The translations under genes were made by a program, and so were the position numbers. The notes below the pieces were generated by a model. That model did no database searches. It was given only the letters and a program-made list of their open reading frames with translations, and had not been told where the DNA came from. Positions 1 through 7,314 of a stretch of 16,188 nucleotides of DNA are shown piece by piece. This DNA comes from Oscillospiraceae bacterium (GTDB taxonomy: Bacteria > Bacillota > Clostridia > Saccharofermentanales > Fastidiosipilaceae). The stretch's first letter is position 1. Each line of letters opens with the position of its first letter. The stretch is taken from assembly GCA_029983685.1 (NCBI GenBank), contig JASBZA010000021.1, positions 1-16,188 on the forward strand. The letters run 5' to 3'.

Positions 1-7
1 TCAACCC

Positions 8-36
8 AACCTTGAAAATAAGCAGTTTTCAAGGTT
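8..36. repeat. Perfect 11-bp hairpin upstream of the YfhO gene
   Basis: Positions 8-18 and 26-36 are exact reverse complements and enclose a 7-base loop. Neither side is followed by a T-run (CAAAAAC on the right; the reverse complement on the left is GGGTTGA), so it is not a textbook intrinsic terminator. It lies 28 bases before the YfhO start. It could be the 3' end of an upstream transcript, an mRNA-stabilising stem, or a protein-binding dyad; the sequence does not decide between these. Confidence 0.55.
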
Positions 37-64
37 CAAAAACTATGATACGAGGGGACCTACT

Positions 65-2980
65 ATGAAACAGAGGCCTAATGTAAAAAGCAAAAATGCC
101 AAGACCGGTTCCGGTAAGGGCCGGGTCTATTTCCTGTCTTTTATCATACCTATAGCCATCATGCTCTTGGCCTATAGTATCGTCCAGTTTTATCCGGTGG
201 GTGACCGGTCGCCTTTGACCATCGACCTCTACCACCAATATGTCGCTTTCTTAAGTGAATTTAAGCGCAAAATCGAGGCGTCGGCCTCACTCTTTTATTC
301 CTGGTCCATCGGTTTGGGGACGAACTTCTATGCTCTCCTGGCCTATTATGCGGCTAGTCCCATGAATTGGCTTTTGGTCTTTTTTCCCATGAGCCATATT
401 ACCGAGGCCGTGACCTTCCTGACGGTGACTAAGCTGGGGTTTGCCGGCCTTTTCTTCGCAATTCTATTGAAAAATGAACTCTGCCCTCAAGGCCTTTACA
501 CCATCCGTGACGAAGAAGACCTGACGAGGCTGGGCAAAGAAGGTCACGGAACCGATGCCTGGATTGTGACCTTCTCGGTTGCCTATGCTCTTTGTGCTTT
601 CCAATTGGCATTCTCCTGGGACATCATGTGGCTGGACGTAACGGCCATGCTGCCCCTGGTTATTCTGGGCTTGAACCGCTTGATTAAAGAAGGCCGGTCC
701 GGTCTTTATATTTTCAGTTTGGCTTTCTGCCTTTTGGCAAACTACTACATCGCCTTCTTTGTCTGCTTCTTCGTAGCCCTTTACTTTTTCGTTGCCTTCA
801 TGACGGCCAGGGCCGGTGAAGAAGAGATGCTGAAGAGAAGACGCAGTAGGGTGGTGACACGAAGCGACAGACTGACCTTGGAAGAAGGCTTTTATCTAAA
901 GGATTTAAAAATCCGTTTTTGGCCTGTGGCTATACGCTTTGCCGTGATGACCCTGATTGCCGCTGCCGTCAGTATGATTCTCCTCCTGCCGACCGCTATT
1001 TCGCTGGCTGATACATCGGCTGCAGGCGACAAGTTCCCGACGAGCTGGTCTTTCCGCTTCAGCCTTTTTGACTTCATGACCCACCAGCTGGCCACGATGT
1101 CTCCTTCTATCCGCGACGGTTTGCCCAATGTCTACAACGGTATTTTGGCCTTAATCTTCCTGCCGCTTTATATCTTCTCCGAGCGGATTCCCATGAAAGA
1201 AAAATTGGCCCATCTGAGCCTTTTGGCCTTCTTATTTCTTAGCTTTAACGCCAACGGTTTGGACTTTATATGGCACGGCCTCCACTACCCCAACCAGCTG
1301 CCTTACCGCTACTCCTTCCTCTTTTCTTTCCTCCTTATCCTGATGTGCTTTAGGACGGTCACGGTTATCCGTCAATATTCTGCCAAGACCCTGATGACCA
1401 CCGCGGCCCTGGGCCTCTTCTTTGTGATTTTGGCCGAGAAACTTAGTCCCGACCTCCTGGGTCACGGCATGGCCTATGTCAACATGTTCTTCTTCCTGAT
1501 ATATATTTTCCTTTTCTCCTTTATTTGGAAGAAAGACTATTTCCGGACGGTTTCGCTGCTTTTCGCCGTGGTTATGATTGGAGAGATCGCCATCAACACC
1601 TTCCTGGCCGTGGGCCATATTGCCCAAGACGAGGTGTATACCTCCAGGTCCAACTTCATCAGCCAGTTTGATGATATGGATAAGTTGATTGATTTGGCCA
1701 AAGACCAAGAACAAGGCGATTTCTTCCGCATGGAAGCCATCCCGGCCAAAACCACCAACGACGGTGCCCTTTTCGGTTATCCGGGCTTTACGCTGTTCTC
1801 GTCGACCAGCCGCGAAGATACGGCCAAATTCATGCGTTTTATGGCCTTTCACGGCAACAATATTAATAGTTATAAATATGTAGAATCTACACCCATAGGT
1901 GATTCTTTATTCGGTCTTAAATATCTGGTGTATAAAGAAGGTCAGACCCGAGATATTCTTTTGGAAGAGGTCGGTAAGTCCGGTGACATGACGCTTTATA
2001 GGAATCCTTATGCGCTGGAAATCGGCGCCGTGGCCGATCCGGAGTTTGCCAAATGGCAACCGCAGTTTACCAATCCCTTTAAGAACTGGAACCACATGCT
2101 CAAGAAAATGGCCGGTTTGGAAAATGTCTTCGTACCGGTAGACCCGGTGGTGGTCGAGGGTAGCAACTTTAAACCTTCATCAGGGGACGGGGAGAGCGGG
2201 CTTCGTTTCTCGCCCGAGCAAAACGACAAGGCTACCCTGATGCGGCTGGAAGTTCCCGTAGACCAAAGCCAATATGTATTCCTGGCGGTAAATGTGTCTA
2301 AGGATACTACAGTAAAAATCAAGACCAAGAAGGCGGGCCAAGACCTCGAAGAAAATTATGAAGCCACGAACCCGACCGGGGCTTCCGATACCGCAAAAGA
2401 TCCGTCCGGCACGGTTGAACTTACGCAAAATCGTTCAATTCACTGGATTGAGACCTTTAACCTGGGCTACTGCGAAGCCGGGGATATTATCGACGTCAGT
2501 TTCGAACAAAAGCAAGACAAGGCTTCCGATGTCACGGTCTATGCTTCGACGCTGTCGCTGGATAGCTATAAGGCAGCCATGGCCGAACTCCACAGCCGGG
2601 CCATCGACGTGACCGAGTGGCACGAATCAAGCCTCAAAGGTCAATATAAAGCTGAAAAAGACGGCATGCTTTATCTTTCCGTACCGCATGATTCTTCCTG
2701 GCAAGTTAAGATTGACGGTGAAAAAGTTGAGACCGCTTCGGTCGGTAAGGGTGCACTTTTGGCCGTACCGACTACGGCCGGCAGCCATACATTGGAGATG
2801 CATTTTATCCCCAAAGGATTTTGGCCGGGCTTGGGTCTCAGCTTGCTAGGAATCCTTTTATGGATTATTCTCATTCCACGTGAAAAAGCCCTGGTCATGG
2901 CTTATCGGAAGAAGGCGGCGGAAAAACGCTATCAGAAACGCTTGGCCAAGGCGCTCGCTAAGCAGAAGAAAGGGGCTTAA
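65..2980 (+). CDS. YfhO family polytopic membrane protein (putative GT-C-like glycosyltransferase)
   Basis: A 971-residue integral membrane protein. The first membrane segment is about residues 22-44 and is followed by the DLYHQY motif (54-59) after an SPLTID context, as in YfhO proteins, where an acidic residue follows TM1. Many hydrophobic segments follow to about residue 530. A mostly soluble, probably extracytoplasmic region spans about 540-915. One last membrane segment lies at about 919-938, with a Lys/Arg-rich cytoplasmic tail. The start is supported by GAGGGG at 52-57, seven bases before ATG. YfhO of Bacillus subtilis and GtlB of Listeria are linked to glycosylation of teichoic acid polymers outside the cell using lipid-linked sugars; the exact substrate here is inferred. 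It is slightly longer than B. subtilis YfhO, and no CsbB-like partner is in the window. Seven bases separate it from the first ATP-grasp gene, which suggests one transcript. Confidence 0.88.
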   Translation: MKQRPNVKSKNAKTGSGKGRVYFLSFIIPIAIMLLAYSIVQFYPVGDRSPLTIDLYHQYVAFLSEFKRKIEASASLFYSWSIGLGTNFYALLAYYAASPMNWLLVFFPMSHITEAVTFLTVTKLGFAGLFFAILLKNELCPQGLYTIRDEEDLTRLGKEGHGTDAWIVTFSVAYALCAFQLAFSWDIMWLDVTAMLPLVILGLNRLIKEGRSGLYIFSLAFCLLANYYIAFFVCFFVALYFFVAFMTARAGEEEMLKRRRSRVVTRSDRLTLEEGFYLKDLKIRFWPVAIRFAVMTLIAAAVSMILLLPTAISLADTSAAGDKFPTSWSFRFSLFDFMTHQLATMSPSIRDGLPNVYNGILALIFLPLYIFSERIPMKEKLAHLSLLAFLFLSFNANGLDFIWHGLHYPNQLPYRYSFLFSFLLILMCFRTVTVIRQYSAKTLMTTAALGLFFVILAEKLSPDLLGHGMAYVNMFFFLIYIFLFSFIWKKDYFRTVSLLFAVVMIGEIAINTFLAVGHIAQDEVYTSRSNFISQFDDMDKLIDLAKDQEQGDFFRMEAIPAKTTNDGALFGYPGFTLFSSTSREDTAKFMRFMAFHGNNINSYKYVESTPIGDSLFGLKYLVYKEGQTRDILLEEVGKSGDMTLYRNPYALEIGAVADPEFAKWQPQFTNPFKNWNHMLKKMAGLENVFVPVDPVVVEGSNFKPSSGDGESGLRFSPEQNDKATLMRLEVPVDQSQYVFLAVNVSKDTTVKIKTKKAGQDLEENYEATNPTGASDTAKDPSGTVELTQNRSIHWIETFNLGYCEAGDIIDVSFEQKQDKASDVTVYASTLSLDSYKAAMAELHSRAIDVTEWHESSLKGQYKAEKDGMLYLSVPHDSSWQVKIDGEKVETASVGKGALLAVPTTAGSHTLEMHFIPKGFWPGLGLSLLGILLWIILIPREKALVMAYRKKAAEKRYQKRLAKALAKQKKGA

Positions 2981-2987
2981 GGAGCGG

Positions 2988-4013
2988 ATGAATATTATTA
3001 AAAAAGCGTTTAGCATGAAGTGGAAAAAATTCATGCCCTTATTAAAGCAGGCCCAAGAAAGATCGGGCCGCTCCAAGATGGACATCCTCCAAGACCTTTA
3101 CAAGTGTTATAAGAAGGATTATTCCTGGGCCAATTATTTTGCCTTCGATTTTGCGAATAACACGTCGGAAGACTACCGTAGGTCCTTTATTTGTATCGGA
3201 CGCCACTATCCTTTAATTACCAAGGCCTTTAACCTATCTTCTGAGATGACGCCTTACTTTGAAGACAAGGGCCTCTTTATTAAGAACTTCGGAGATTTAC
3301 GAGGGATCGATGCCTTAGACTTAAGGCAGGCGGATCTAAAAGAATTTCAACGTTTTGTTTCCGACCACGAGGCGGCTTTTATCAAACAGGTAGACCGGGC
3401 CGGAGGTGACGGTGTTGAGCATGTCGTCTTGTCCGAATTGGCCAAAGACGGCAGCGAAAAAGCCTATGAGGACCTCAAGGCTCAGAATTTTTTTGTTATC
3501 GAAGAGGTCATCCGCCAACATCCGCACGTTGCCAAATTGTCTCTTCATTCTGTCAACACACTTCGGGTCGTAACCTGTAGGCCCAGAGGGAATATTATCA
3601 ATATACCTTTTATCTCTTCGAGAATTTCTATTACGGATTCCTATAAAGATAGCGGCAGTCTGGGAGGTGCCTATTGCATCCTGGATAATGAAGGTTATAT
3701 CCGTTACGATTACTTTTCTTATCTGCCGATTTTACGGACCTTTAGTGAGAATCCTTATACGGGCTTCCGGTATAAAGGCTTTCAATTTCCTTTCTTGGAG
3801 GAGACCAAGGCTTTGTGCACCGAAGCGGCTTTACGCTGCAAAGAGCCCTATATCGGTTGGGATGTAGCTATTACAGAAAAGGGCCCTATCTTAATAGAAG
3901 CCAACCGTGCGCCGGGGACTAACCTCATTCAGGCAATCAACCAGTTGCCGAATCATAGGGGACGATTGAGCGAATTGGAAGAAGCCCTTGAAATGAAATT
4001 GTGGATTGAGTAA
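2988..4013 (+). CDS. Sugar-transfer-associated ATP-grasp protein, copy 1 (divergent)
   Basis: A 341-residue cytosolic protein of the ATP-grasp superfamily, closest to the sugar-transfer-associated group. Visible elements: FIKQVDRAGGDGVEHV (131-146, with candidate nucleotide lysine K133 and glycine loop), IEEVIRQHP (171-179), SVNTLRVVT (188-196), a GG turn (226-227), GWDVAIT (290-296), and the metal-binding end motif LIEANRAPG (302-310). ATP-grasp enzymes typically activate a carboxylate as an acyl phosphate and join it to an amine or thiol; the substrate is unknown. I chose ATG 2988 because TAAGGAG at 2978-2984 precedes it, although the spacing is short (3 bases). ATG 3015 is an alternative that would remove nine residues. 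It is clearly less like copies 2 and 3 than they are like each other, and probably has a different substrate or role. Confidence 0.83.
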   Translation: MNIIKKAFSMKWKKFMPLLKQAQERSGRSKMDILQDLYKCYKKDYSWANYFAFDFANNTSEDYRRSFICIGRHYPLITKAFNLSSEMTPYFEDKGLFIKNFGDLRGIDALDLRQADLKEFQRFVSDHEAAFIKQVDRAGGDGVEHVVLSELAKDGSEKAYEDLKAQNFFVIEEVIRQHPHVAKLSLHSVNTLRVVTCRPRGNIINIPFISSRISITDSYKDSGSLGGAYCILDNEGYIRYDYFSYLPILRTFSENPYTGFRYKGFQFPFLEETKALCTEAALRCKEPYIGWDVAITEKGPILIEANRAPGTNLIQAINQLPNHRGRLSELEEALEMKLWIE

Positions 4014-4035
4014 GACGAAAGTTAGGTGAATAAAA

Positions 4036-5088
4036 ATGTCCTTTAAGACAAAAATAAAGTTTGCCAAAGACCTTTGGCAGGCCTGCAAGATAGAGAGCCG
4101 GCGATCCGGCAAGGGTCGGATTGCAATTTTTAATGATGCCGTTCAATGCCGTAAAGCCTACGGAACCGGTGTCACCAACTATATGACCTACGGTTTTTCG
4201 CTCCTGCCCGAGGAGGTCAGAGCCTATTATTTGACCGACCAGAGTGACCTTTCCGTTTCTAAGCAAATGAACAATAAGGAATTTAGTGATAAGTGGTATG
4301 CCTATGTTAGGCTAAAGCCGTACTTTAAGCGGGATATGGTGCATTTAGTAGAGAGCAGCCCTGAAGAAATCGACGGCTTCTTAGCTAAGCACGAAAGTTT
4401 TTTTGCCAAGGTTCCGGCAAGCTCAGGCGGCAAGGGTGTTTTGCATATTAGGACCGAGCATAAGACCGAAGGCTACCTGAAAGACCTGCGCCAAGAAGGA
4501 TACACCGTTCTGGAGGAATCCATTATCCAGCATCCGGAACTTAACCTTATTAATCCGCACTGTATTAACACGATGCGCATTGTGACCTGCCTGAATCCGG
4601 CAGGCGACCTTCATTTTTTTCCCATTATTTTACGCGTGGGAGCCAGTGACCTTTCTGTTGACAACATCAGTTCCGGAGGGCTCTATACGCTCCTGACGCC
4701 GGAGGGCAAAATAGGCCTGGAAGGTTATTACCAAGAAAATCTCTATGCTATCCATAATAATTCTTGGGTCCAAAAGACACATCCTTTGACCGGCCTTAAC
4801 CCCTTGGGTTTCCGAATTCCCTATTTCCAAGAGTCTTTGGACATGGTCAGGGAAATGGCTTTGGCCTGTCCGGATCTGGTTATGCCGGGTTGGGACATAG
4901 CCATAACCCCGGAGGGACCTGACTTAGTAGAGGTCAATAATTATCCGGGTATTGATATCAACCAAAATTATTATTTTACGAAAATCCTGGGCTTGCCTCA
5001 CGTAGGTGCAAAGGCTGTTATAGAAAAGCATTTGGGCGGTAGATTTACGAACGACCGGTCCTATACTTATATACCGGGTACGAACTAG
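4036..5088 (+). CDS. Sugar-transfer-associated ATP-grasp protein, copy 2
   Basis: A 350-residue soluble ATP-grasp protein. Motifs in order: FFAKVPASSGGKGVLHI (122-138; K125 and glycine loop), LEESIIQHP (159-167), CINTMRIVTC (176-185), SVDNISSGGLYTLL (207-220), LTGLNPLGF (251-259), PGWDIAIT (284-291), and the metal and phosphate motif VEVNNYPGIDIN (298-309). The N-terminal 100 residues, with RSGKGR and DKWYAY, are shared with copy 3 and look like a family-specific cap. It follows copy 1 by 22 bases, with AGGTG at 4024-4028 before the ATG, so it is probably co-transcribed. No signal peptide or membrane segment is visible, so it should act at the cytosolic face. All expected ATP-grasp residues are present and the enzyme is probably active; the substrate cannot be read from the sequence. 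Confidence 0.85.
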   Translation: MSFKTKIKFAKDLWQACKIESRRSGKGRIAIFNDAVQCRKAYGTGVTNYMTYGFSLLPEEVRAYYLTDQSDLSVSKQMNNKEFSDKWYAYVRLKPYFKRDMVHLVESSPEEIDGFLAKHESFFAKVPASSGGKGVLHIRTEHKTEGYLKDLRQEGYTVLEESIIQHPELNLINPHCINTMRIVTCLNPAGDLHFFPIILRVGASDLSVDNISSGGLYTLLTPEGKIGLEGYYQENLYAIHNNSWVQKTHPLTGLNPLGFRIPYFQESLDMVREMALACPDLVMPGWDIAITPEGPDLVEVNNYPGIDINQNYYFTKILGLPHVGAKAVIEKHLGGRFTNDRSYTYIPGTN

Positions 5089-5103
5089 GAAAAGAGGAAT
5101 TTT

Positions 5104-6150
5104 ATGTCACTACAACACAAAGTACAATTTGTCAAAGATTTATGGATAGCCGGCCGGATCGATGCCAAGAGATCCGGCAAGAGTCGCTGGAATGTTATGA
5201 AAGACAGTCTGGACTGCCGATTGAATAGAGGAACTTCCGTAAATGATTATCTAACCTTCGGTTTCTCTGTTCTGCCGGAAGAATATAGGGCCCATTATTT
5301 GTCTGCCCGGGAGAATTATTTTTTCACGCAGAAGATGAACAATCTAGGTTTTGAGGATAAATGGTATGCCTATGAGCGGTTGGCTCCCTTTTATCAACGT
5401 GATATGGTTCACTTGTTGGAGACGGATCCTAACGAGGTGGAGGCTTTTTTGCATAAACATCATAACTTTTTTGCCAAACAGCCTTTAAGTTGTGGCGGTG
5501 AGGGCGTGGAGCATATTGTCTGGGATGAAATAGATTCTCAGCGCATAGCCCAATTAAAAGCGGGCGGCTACTATCTTCTGGAAGAAAGCATTACACAGCA
5601 CCCTACTATGGATAAGCTCAACGCCTATTGTGTTAATACTTTACGTATTGTTACTTGTATTAATAAGCAAGATGAAGTTCTTGTTTTCCCGGTCATTGTC
5701 CGCGTAGGTTCTGATCAGCAATCGGTAGATAATATCGGTATGGGCGGGTTTTATACCCTAGTTGCTCCGGACGGCAAGATAGGTTTAGAAGGCTTTTATG
5801 TAGAAAGACTGGACAAAGTCCGTGCGAATCGACTGGTTGAAAAGCACCATCCCCTCACCGGCTTAAATCCTCTGGGTTTTGAGATTCCCTACTATGAGGA
5901 AACAATCCGCAGGGTTAAAGATATGGCAAGGGCTTGCCCGGATTTTGTTTTGGCCGGTTGGGACATGGCTATTACGCCTGATGGTCCGGATATTGTAGAA
6001 GTCAACAATTATGCCGGTATTGATATTAACGAAAATTACTATTTCCGTGACATCTTGGGCCAAGAACATGTCGGGGCCAAAACACCGCTTTTAAAACATT
6101 TGGGCGGTAGTTTTGCTACAGACGGAAGTTTTTCTTATATGACTGATTAG
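5104..6150 (+). CDS. Sugar-transfer-associated ATP-grasp protein, copy 3 (paralogue of copy 2)
   Basis: A 348-residue protein that aligns with copy 2 without gaps to its end, with 188 identical positions (54 percent by hand count). Motifs: FFAKQPLSCGGEGVEHI (122-138), LEESITQHP (159-167), CVNTLRIVTC (176-185), SVDNIGMGGFYTL (207-219), AGWDMAIT (284-291) and VEVNNYAGIDIN (298-309). The most variable interior block is residues 141-150, with no identity; residues 65-76 and 232-242 are also variable, and these are candidate specificity positions. AGAGGAA at 5093-5099 precedes ATG 5104, 15 bases after the copy 2 stop. Its codons look richer in A/T at third positions than those of the YfhO gene. 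A local duplication followed by divergence explains copies 2 and 3. No terminator is visible after it. Confidence 0.85.
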   Translation: MSLQHKVQFVKDLWIAGRIDAKRSGKSRWNVMKDSLDCRLNRGTSVNDYLTFGFSVLPEEYRAHYLSARENYFFTQKMNNLGFEDKWYAYERLAPFYQRDMVHLLETDPNEVEAFLHKHHNFFAKQPLSCGGEGVEHIVWDEIDSQRIAQLKAGGYYLLEESITQHPTMDKLNAYCVNTLRIVTCINKQDEVLVFPVIVRVGSDQQSVDNIGMGGFYTLVAPDGKIGLEGFYVERLDKVRANRLVEKHHPLTGLNPLGFEIPYYEETIRRVKDMARACPDFVLAGWDMAITPDGPDIVEVNNYAGIDINENYYFRDILGQEHVGAKTPLLKHLGGSFATDGSFSYMTD

Positions 6151-6196
6151 AAAAAGTGAGAGAAAGAGAGAAAAAGTCGGAAAACAAGAGCAAGAG
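6151..6196 (+). other. Purine-rich spacer between the ATP-grasp array and rplM
   Basis: In these 46 bases only five are pyrimidines (6157, 6177, 6178, 6185, 6191); the rest are A and G on the + strand. There is no coding potential and no hairpin with a T-run, so the ATP-grasp transcript has no obvious intrinsic terminator before the rplM promoter. The A-rich patches also lie just upstream of that promoter and could act as an UP-like element. Confidence 0.5.
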
Positions 6197-6216
6197 TTAG
6201 CTGTCCTAAAAAAGTC

Positions 6217-6244
6217 TTGACAGACGGTTTTTGGATGATACAAT
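6217..6244 (+). promoter_or_regulatory. Sigma-A promoter for rplM-rpsI
   Basis: A perfect -35 box TTGACA (6217-6222) and a -10 box TACAAT (6239-6244, five of six consensus bases) are separated by 16 bases. Transcription should begin near 6251, giving a leader of about 75 bases before the rplM start. Confidence 0.82.
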
Positions 6245-6250
6245 AGACAA

Positions 6251-6295
6251 GCATTTTGACCGAATGCTCCTATTCTTTACAGATAGGAGCTTTTT
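6251..6295 (+). promoter_or_regulatory. rplM leader: two overlapping hairpins, the second terminator-like (putative L13 leader)
   Basis: Hairpin 1 pairs GCATT (6251-6255) with AATGC (6263-6267). Hairpin 2 pairs GCTCCTAT (6266-6273) with ATAGGAGC (6283-6290) around a 9-base loop and is followed by TTTTT (6291-6295). The stems share bases 6266-6267, so full formation of one disturbs the other. The layout fits an L13 autoregulatory leader as described in front of rplM in low-GC Gram-positive bacteria, with either an attenuator or a protein-binding stem. The structure is read directly; binding of L13 is inferred from position and family knowledge. Confidence 0.6.
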
Positions 6296-6324
6296 ATACG
6301 GCAAAGATAAGTGGAGGTAGAAAC

Positions 6325-6753
6325 ATGCGTACATATGTGGCCAAAGCATCTGAAATAGAGCGCAAGTGGTATGTCGTGGACGCCGAGGGCAAGACCCTGG
6401 GACGTTTATCCAGCGAAATCGCTCGTGTTTTGATGGGCAAGAACAAAGCGGAATATACCCCTTTCTTGGATACCGGTGATTACGTCATCGTAGTCAACGC
6501 CGAGAAGATTCATATGACCGGTAAGAAGTGGGATCAGAAATACTATCGTTATCACACGGGCTATCCCGGTGGTTTGAGAGAGCGTAAGTATCAGGAGATG
6601 CTTCAGAAGCAACCTGAGAAGATTATTGAGTTGGCGGTGAAGGGCATGCTTCCTTCCAACAAGTTAGGACGGCAGATGATTAAGAAACTTAAGGTATATG
6701 CCGGTTCCGACCACAAGCACGAAGCTCAGCAACCCGAGACCTTAGAGATATAA
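6325..6753 (+). CDS. rplM: 50S ribosomal protein L13
   Basis: A 142-residue protein, the usual length of bacterial L13, which binds 23S rRNA and is important early in large-subunit assembly. It begins MRTYVAKASEIERKWYVVDA and contains the family blocks KTLGRLSSEIA, YTPFLDTGDYVIVVNAEKI, TGKKW, YYRYHTGYPGGL and MLPSNKLGR near the C-terminus. I chose ATG 6325 because GGAGG at 6313-6317 precedes it and the N-terminus then matches L13. An in-frame ATG at 6256 would add 23 residues encoded by the leader hairpins and is rejected. rpsI follows after 19 bases, the conserved rplM-rpsI operon. Expression is probably controlled by the promoter and leader upstream. Confidence 0.98.
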   Translation: MRTYVAKASEIERKWYVVDAEGKTLGRLSSEIARVLMGKNKAEYTPFLDTGDYVIVVNAEKIHMTGKKWDQKYYRYHTGYPGGLRERKYQEMLQKQPEKIIELAVKGMLPSNKLGRQMIKKLKVYAGSDHKHEAQQPETLEI

Positions 6754-6772
6754 GAGGGAGGAATAAGAGTTT

Positions 6773-7195
6773 ATGAAATCATTAGAGATGAAGGGCCCTA
6801 AGGGTCAGACTTACTACTATGGCACCGGCCGTCGTAAGAAGGCCGTGGCTAAGGTTAGACTTCTCCCCGGCTCCGGCAAGTATGTAATTAACGGTCGTGA
6901 AATGGAGGACTATTTCCCTCTGGCGACCTTGCGTATTATTGTAAACCAGGCTTTTGCAGTGACCGGAACCGAAGGCAAGTTTGATGTCTTCGCCGATGTT
7001 ACCGGCGGCGGTATTTCCGGCCAGGCCGGTGCGGTCCGTCACGGTATCGCCAATGCCCTCTTGGCTGCCGATTCCGAGCAGTACAGAGCAGCTCTGAAGG
7101 AGAACGGCCTCTTGACCCGTGACTCCAGAATGAAAGAGCGTAAGAAGTACGGTCTTAAGAAAGCACGTAAGGCACCTCAGTTCTCTAAGAGATAA
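6773..7195 (+). CDS. rpsI: 30S ribosomal protein S9
   Basis: A 140-residue small-subunit protein whose basic C-terminal tail reaches the P-site tRNA. Diagnostic blocks are YYGTGRRKKAVAKVRL near the N-terminus, GGGISGQAGAVRHGIANALL in the centre, and a lysine-rich end leading to APQFSKR, the conserved S9 terminus. It is about 10 residues longer than many S9 proteins because of the N-terminal MKSLEMKGPKGQ. GGGAGG at 6756-6761 favours ATG 6773, with spacing of 11, a little long; ATG 6788 is a possible shorter start. It is the last gene of the rplM operon and is followed by a strong hairpin terminator. Confidence 0.97.
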   Translation: MKSLEMKGPKGQTYYYGTGRRKKAVAKVRLLPGSGKYVINGREMEDYFPLATLRIIVNQAFAVTGTEGKFDVFADVTGGGISGQAGAVRHGIANALLAADSEQYRAALKENGLLTRDSRMKERKKYGLKKARKAPQFSKR

Positions 7196-7205
7196 GCCGT
7201 ATGGT

Positions 7206-7231
7206 CGGATGCGAACGGAGCTTCGTTTCCG
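7206..7231 (+). repeat. Imperfect hairpin downstream of rpsI
   Basis: CGGATGCGAA (7206-7215) pairs with TTCGTTTCCG (7222-7231) with one T-T mismatch and one G-T pair, around a 6-base loop. There is no long T-run (GATACGATTTTTG follows). It sits between the rpsI stop and the main terminator, and may be an accessory stem that protects the mRNA 3' end. Confidence 0.4.
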
Positions 7232-7252
7232 ATACGATTTTTGCAACATAAG

Positions 7253-7289
7253 AAGAGCCTCGAAGTTTCAAGCTTCGGGGCTCTTTTTT
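7253..7289 (+). terminator. Intrinsic terminator of rplM-rpsI, possibly bidirectional
   Basis: Stem 7254-7265 pairs with 7273-7284 (12 pairs with one G-T) around a 7-base loop and is followed by TTTTT to 7289, a clear intrinsic terminator on the + strand. The GDPD gene runs toward it from the other side. On the - strand the stem is followed by a moderately T-rich TCTTATGTT, so it may also stop GDPD transcription, less efficiently. Confidence 0.88.
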
Positions 7290-7314
7290 ACAAGAATCAG
7301 CGTTTTGACGTCTT

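Noticed and set aside
44..49. TATGAT as the -10 box of a YfhO promoter
   Set aside because: It matches the -10 consensus at five of six bases, but no -35-like sequence lies 16-18 bases upstream and there is no extended TG, so I did not call a promoter.
1232..1852. 206-residue open frame on the minus strand inside the YfhO gene
   Set aside because: It is antisense to a well-supported membrane protein, shows no recognisable domain, and its composition is that expected from the reverse of a hydrophobic coding sequence.
2880..2987. N-terminal extension of the first ATP-grasp protein back to 2880
   Set aside because: The extension lies fully inside the YfhO gene in another frame, is a low-complexity Arg/Lys-rich string, and has no ribosome binding site; ATG 2988 after TAAGGAG is better.
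6256..6324. 23-residue N-terminal extension of L13
   Set aside because: It would be encoded by the leader hairpins, is absent from L13 proteins and has no ribosome binding site; ATG 6325 with GGAGG is the true start.
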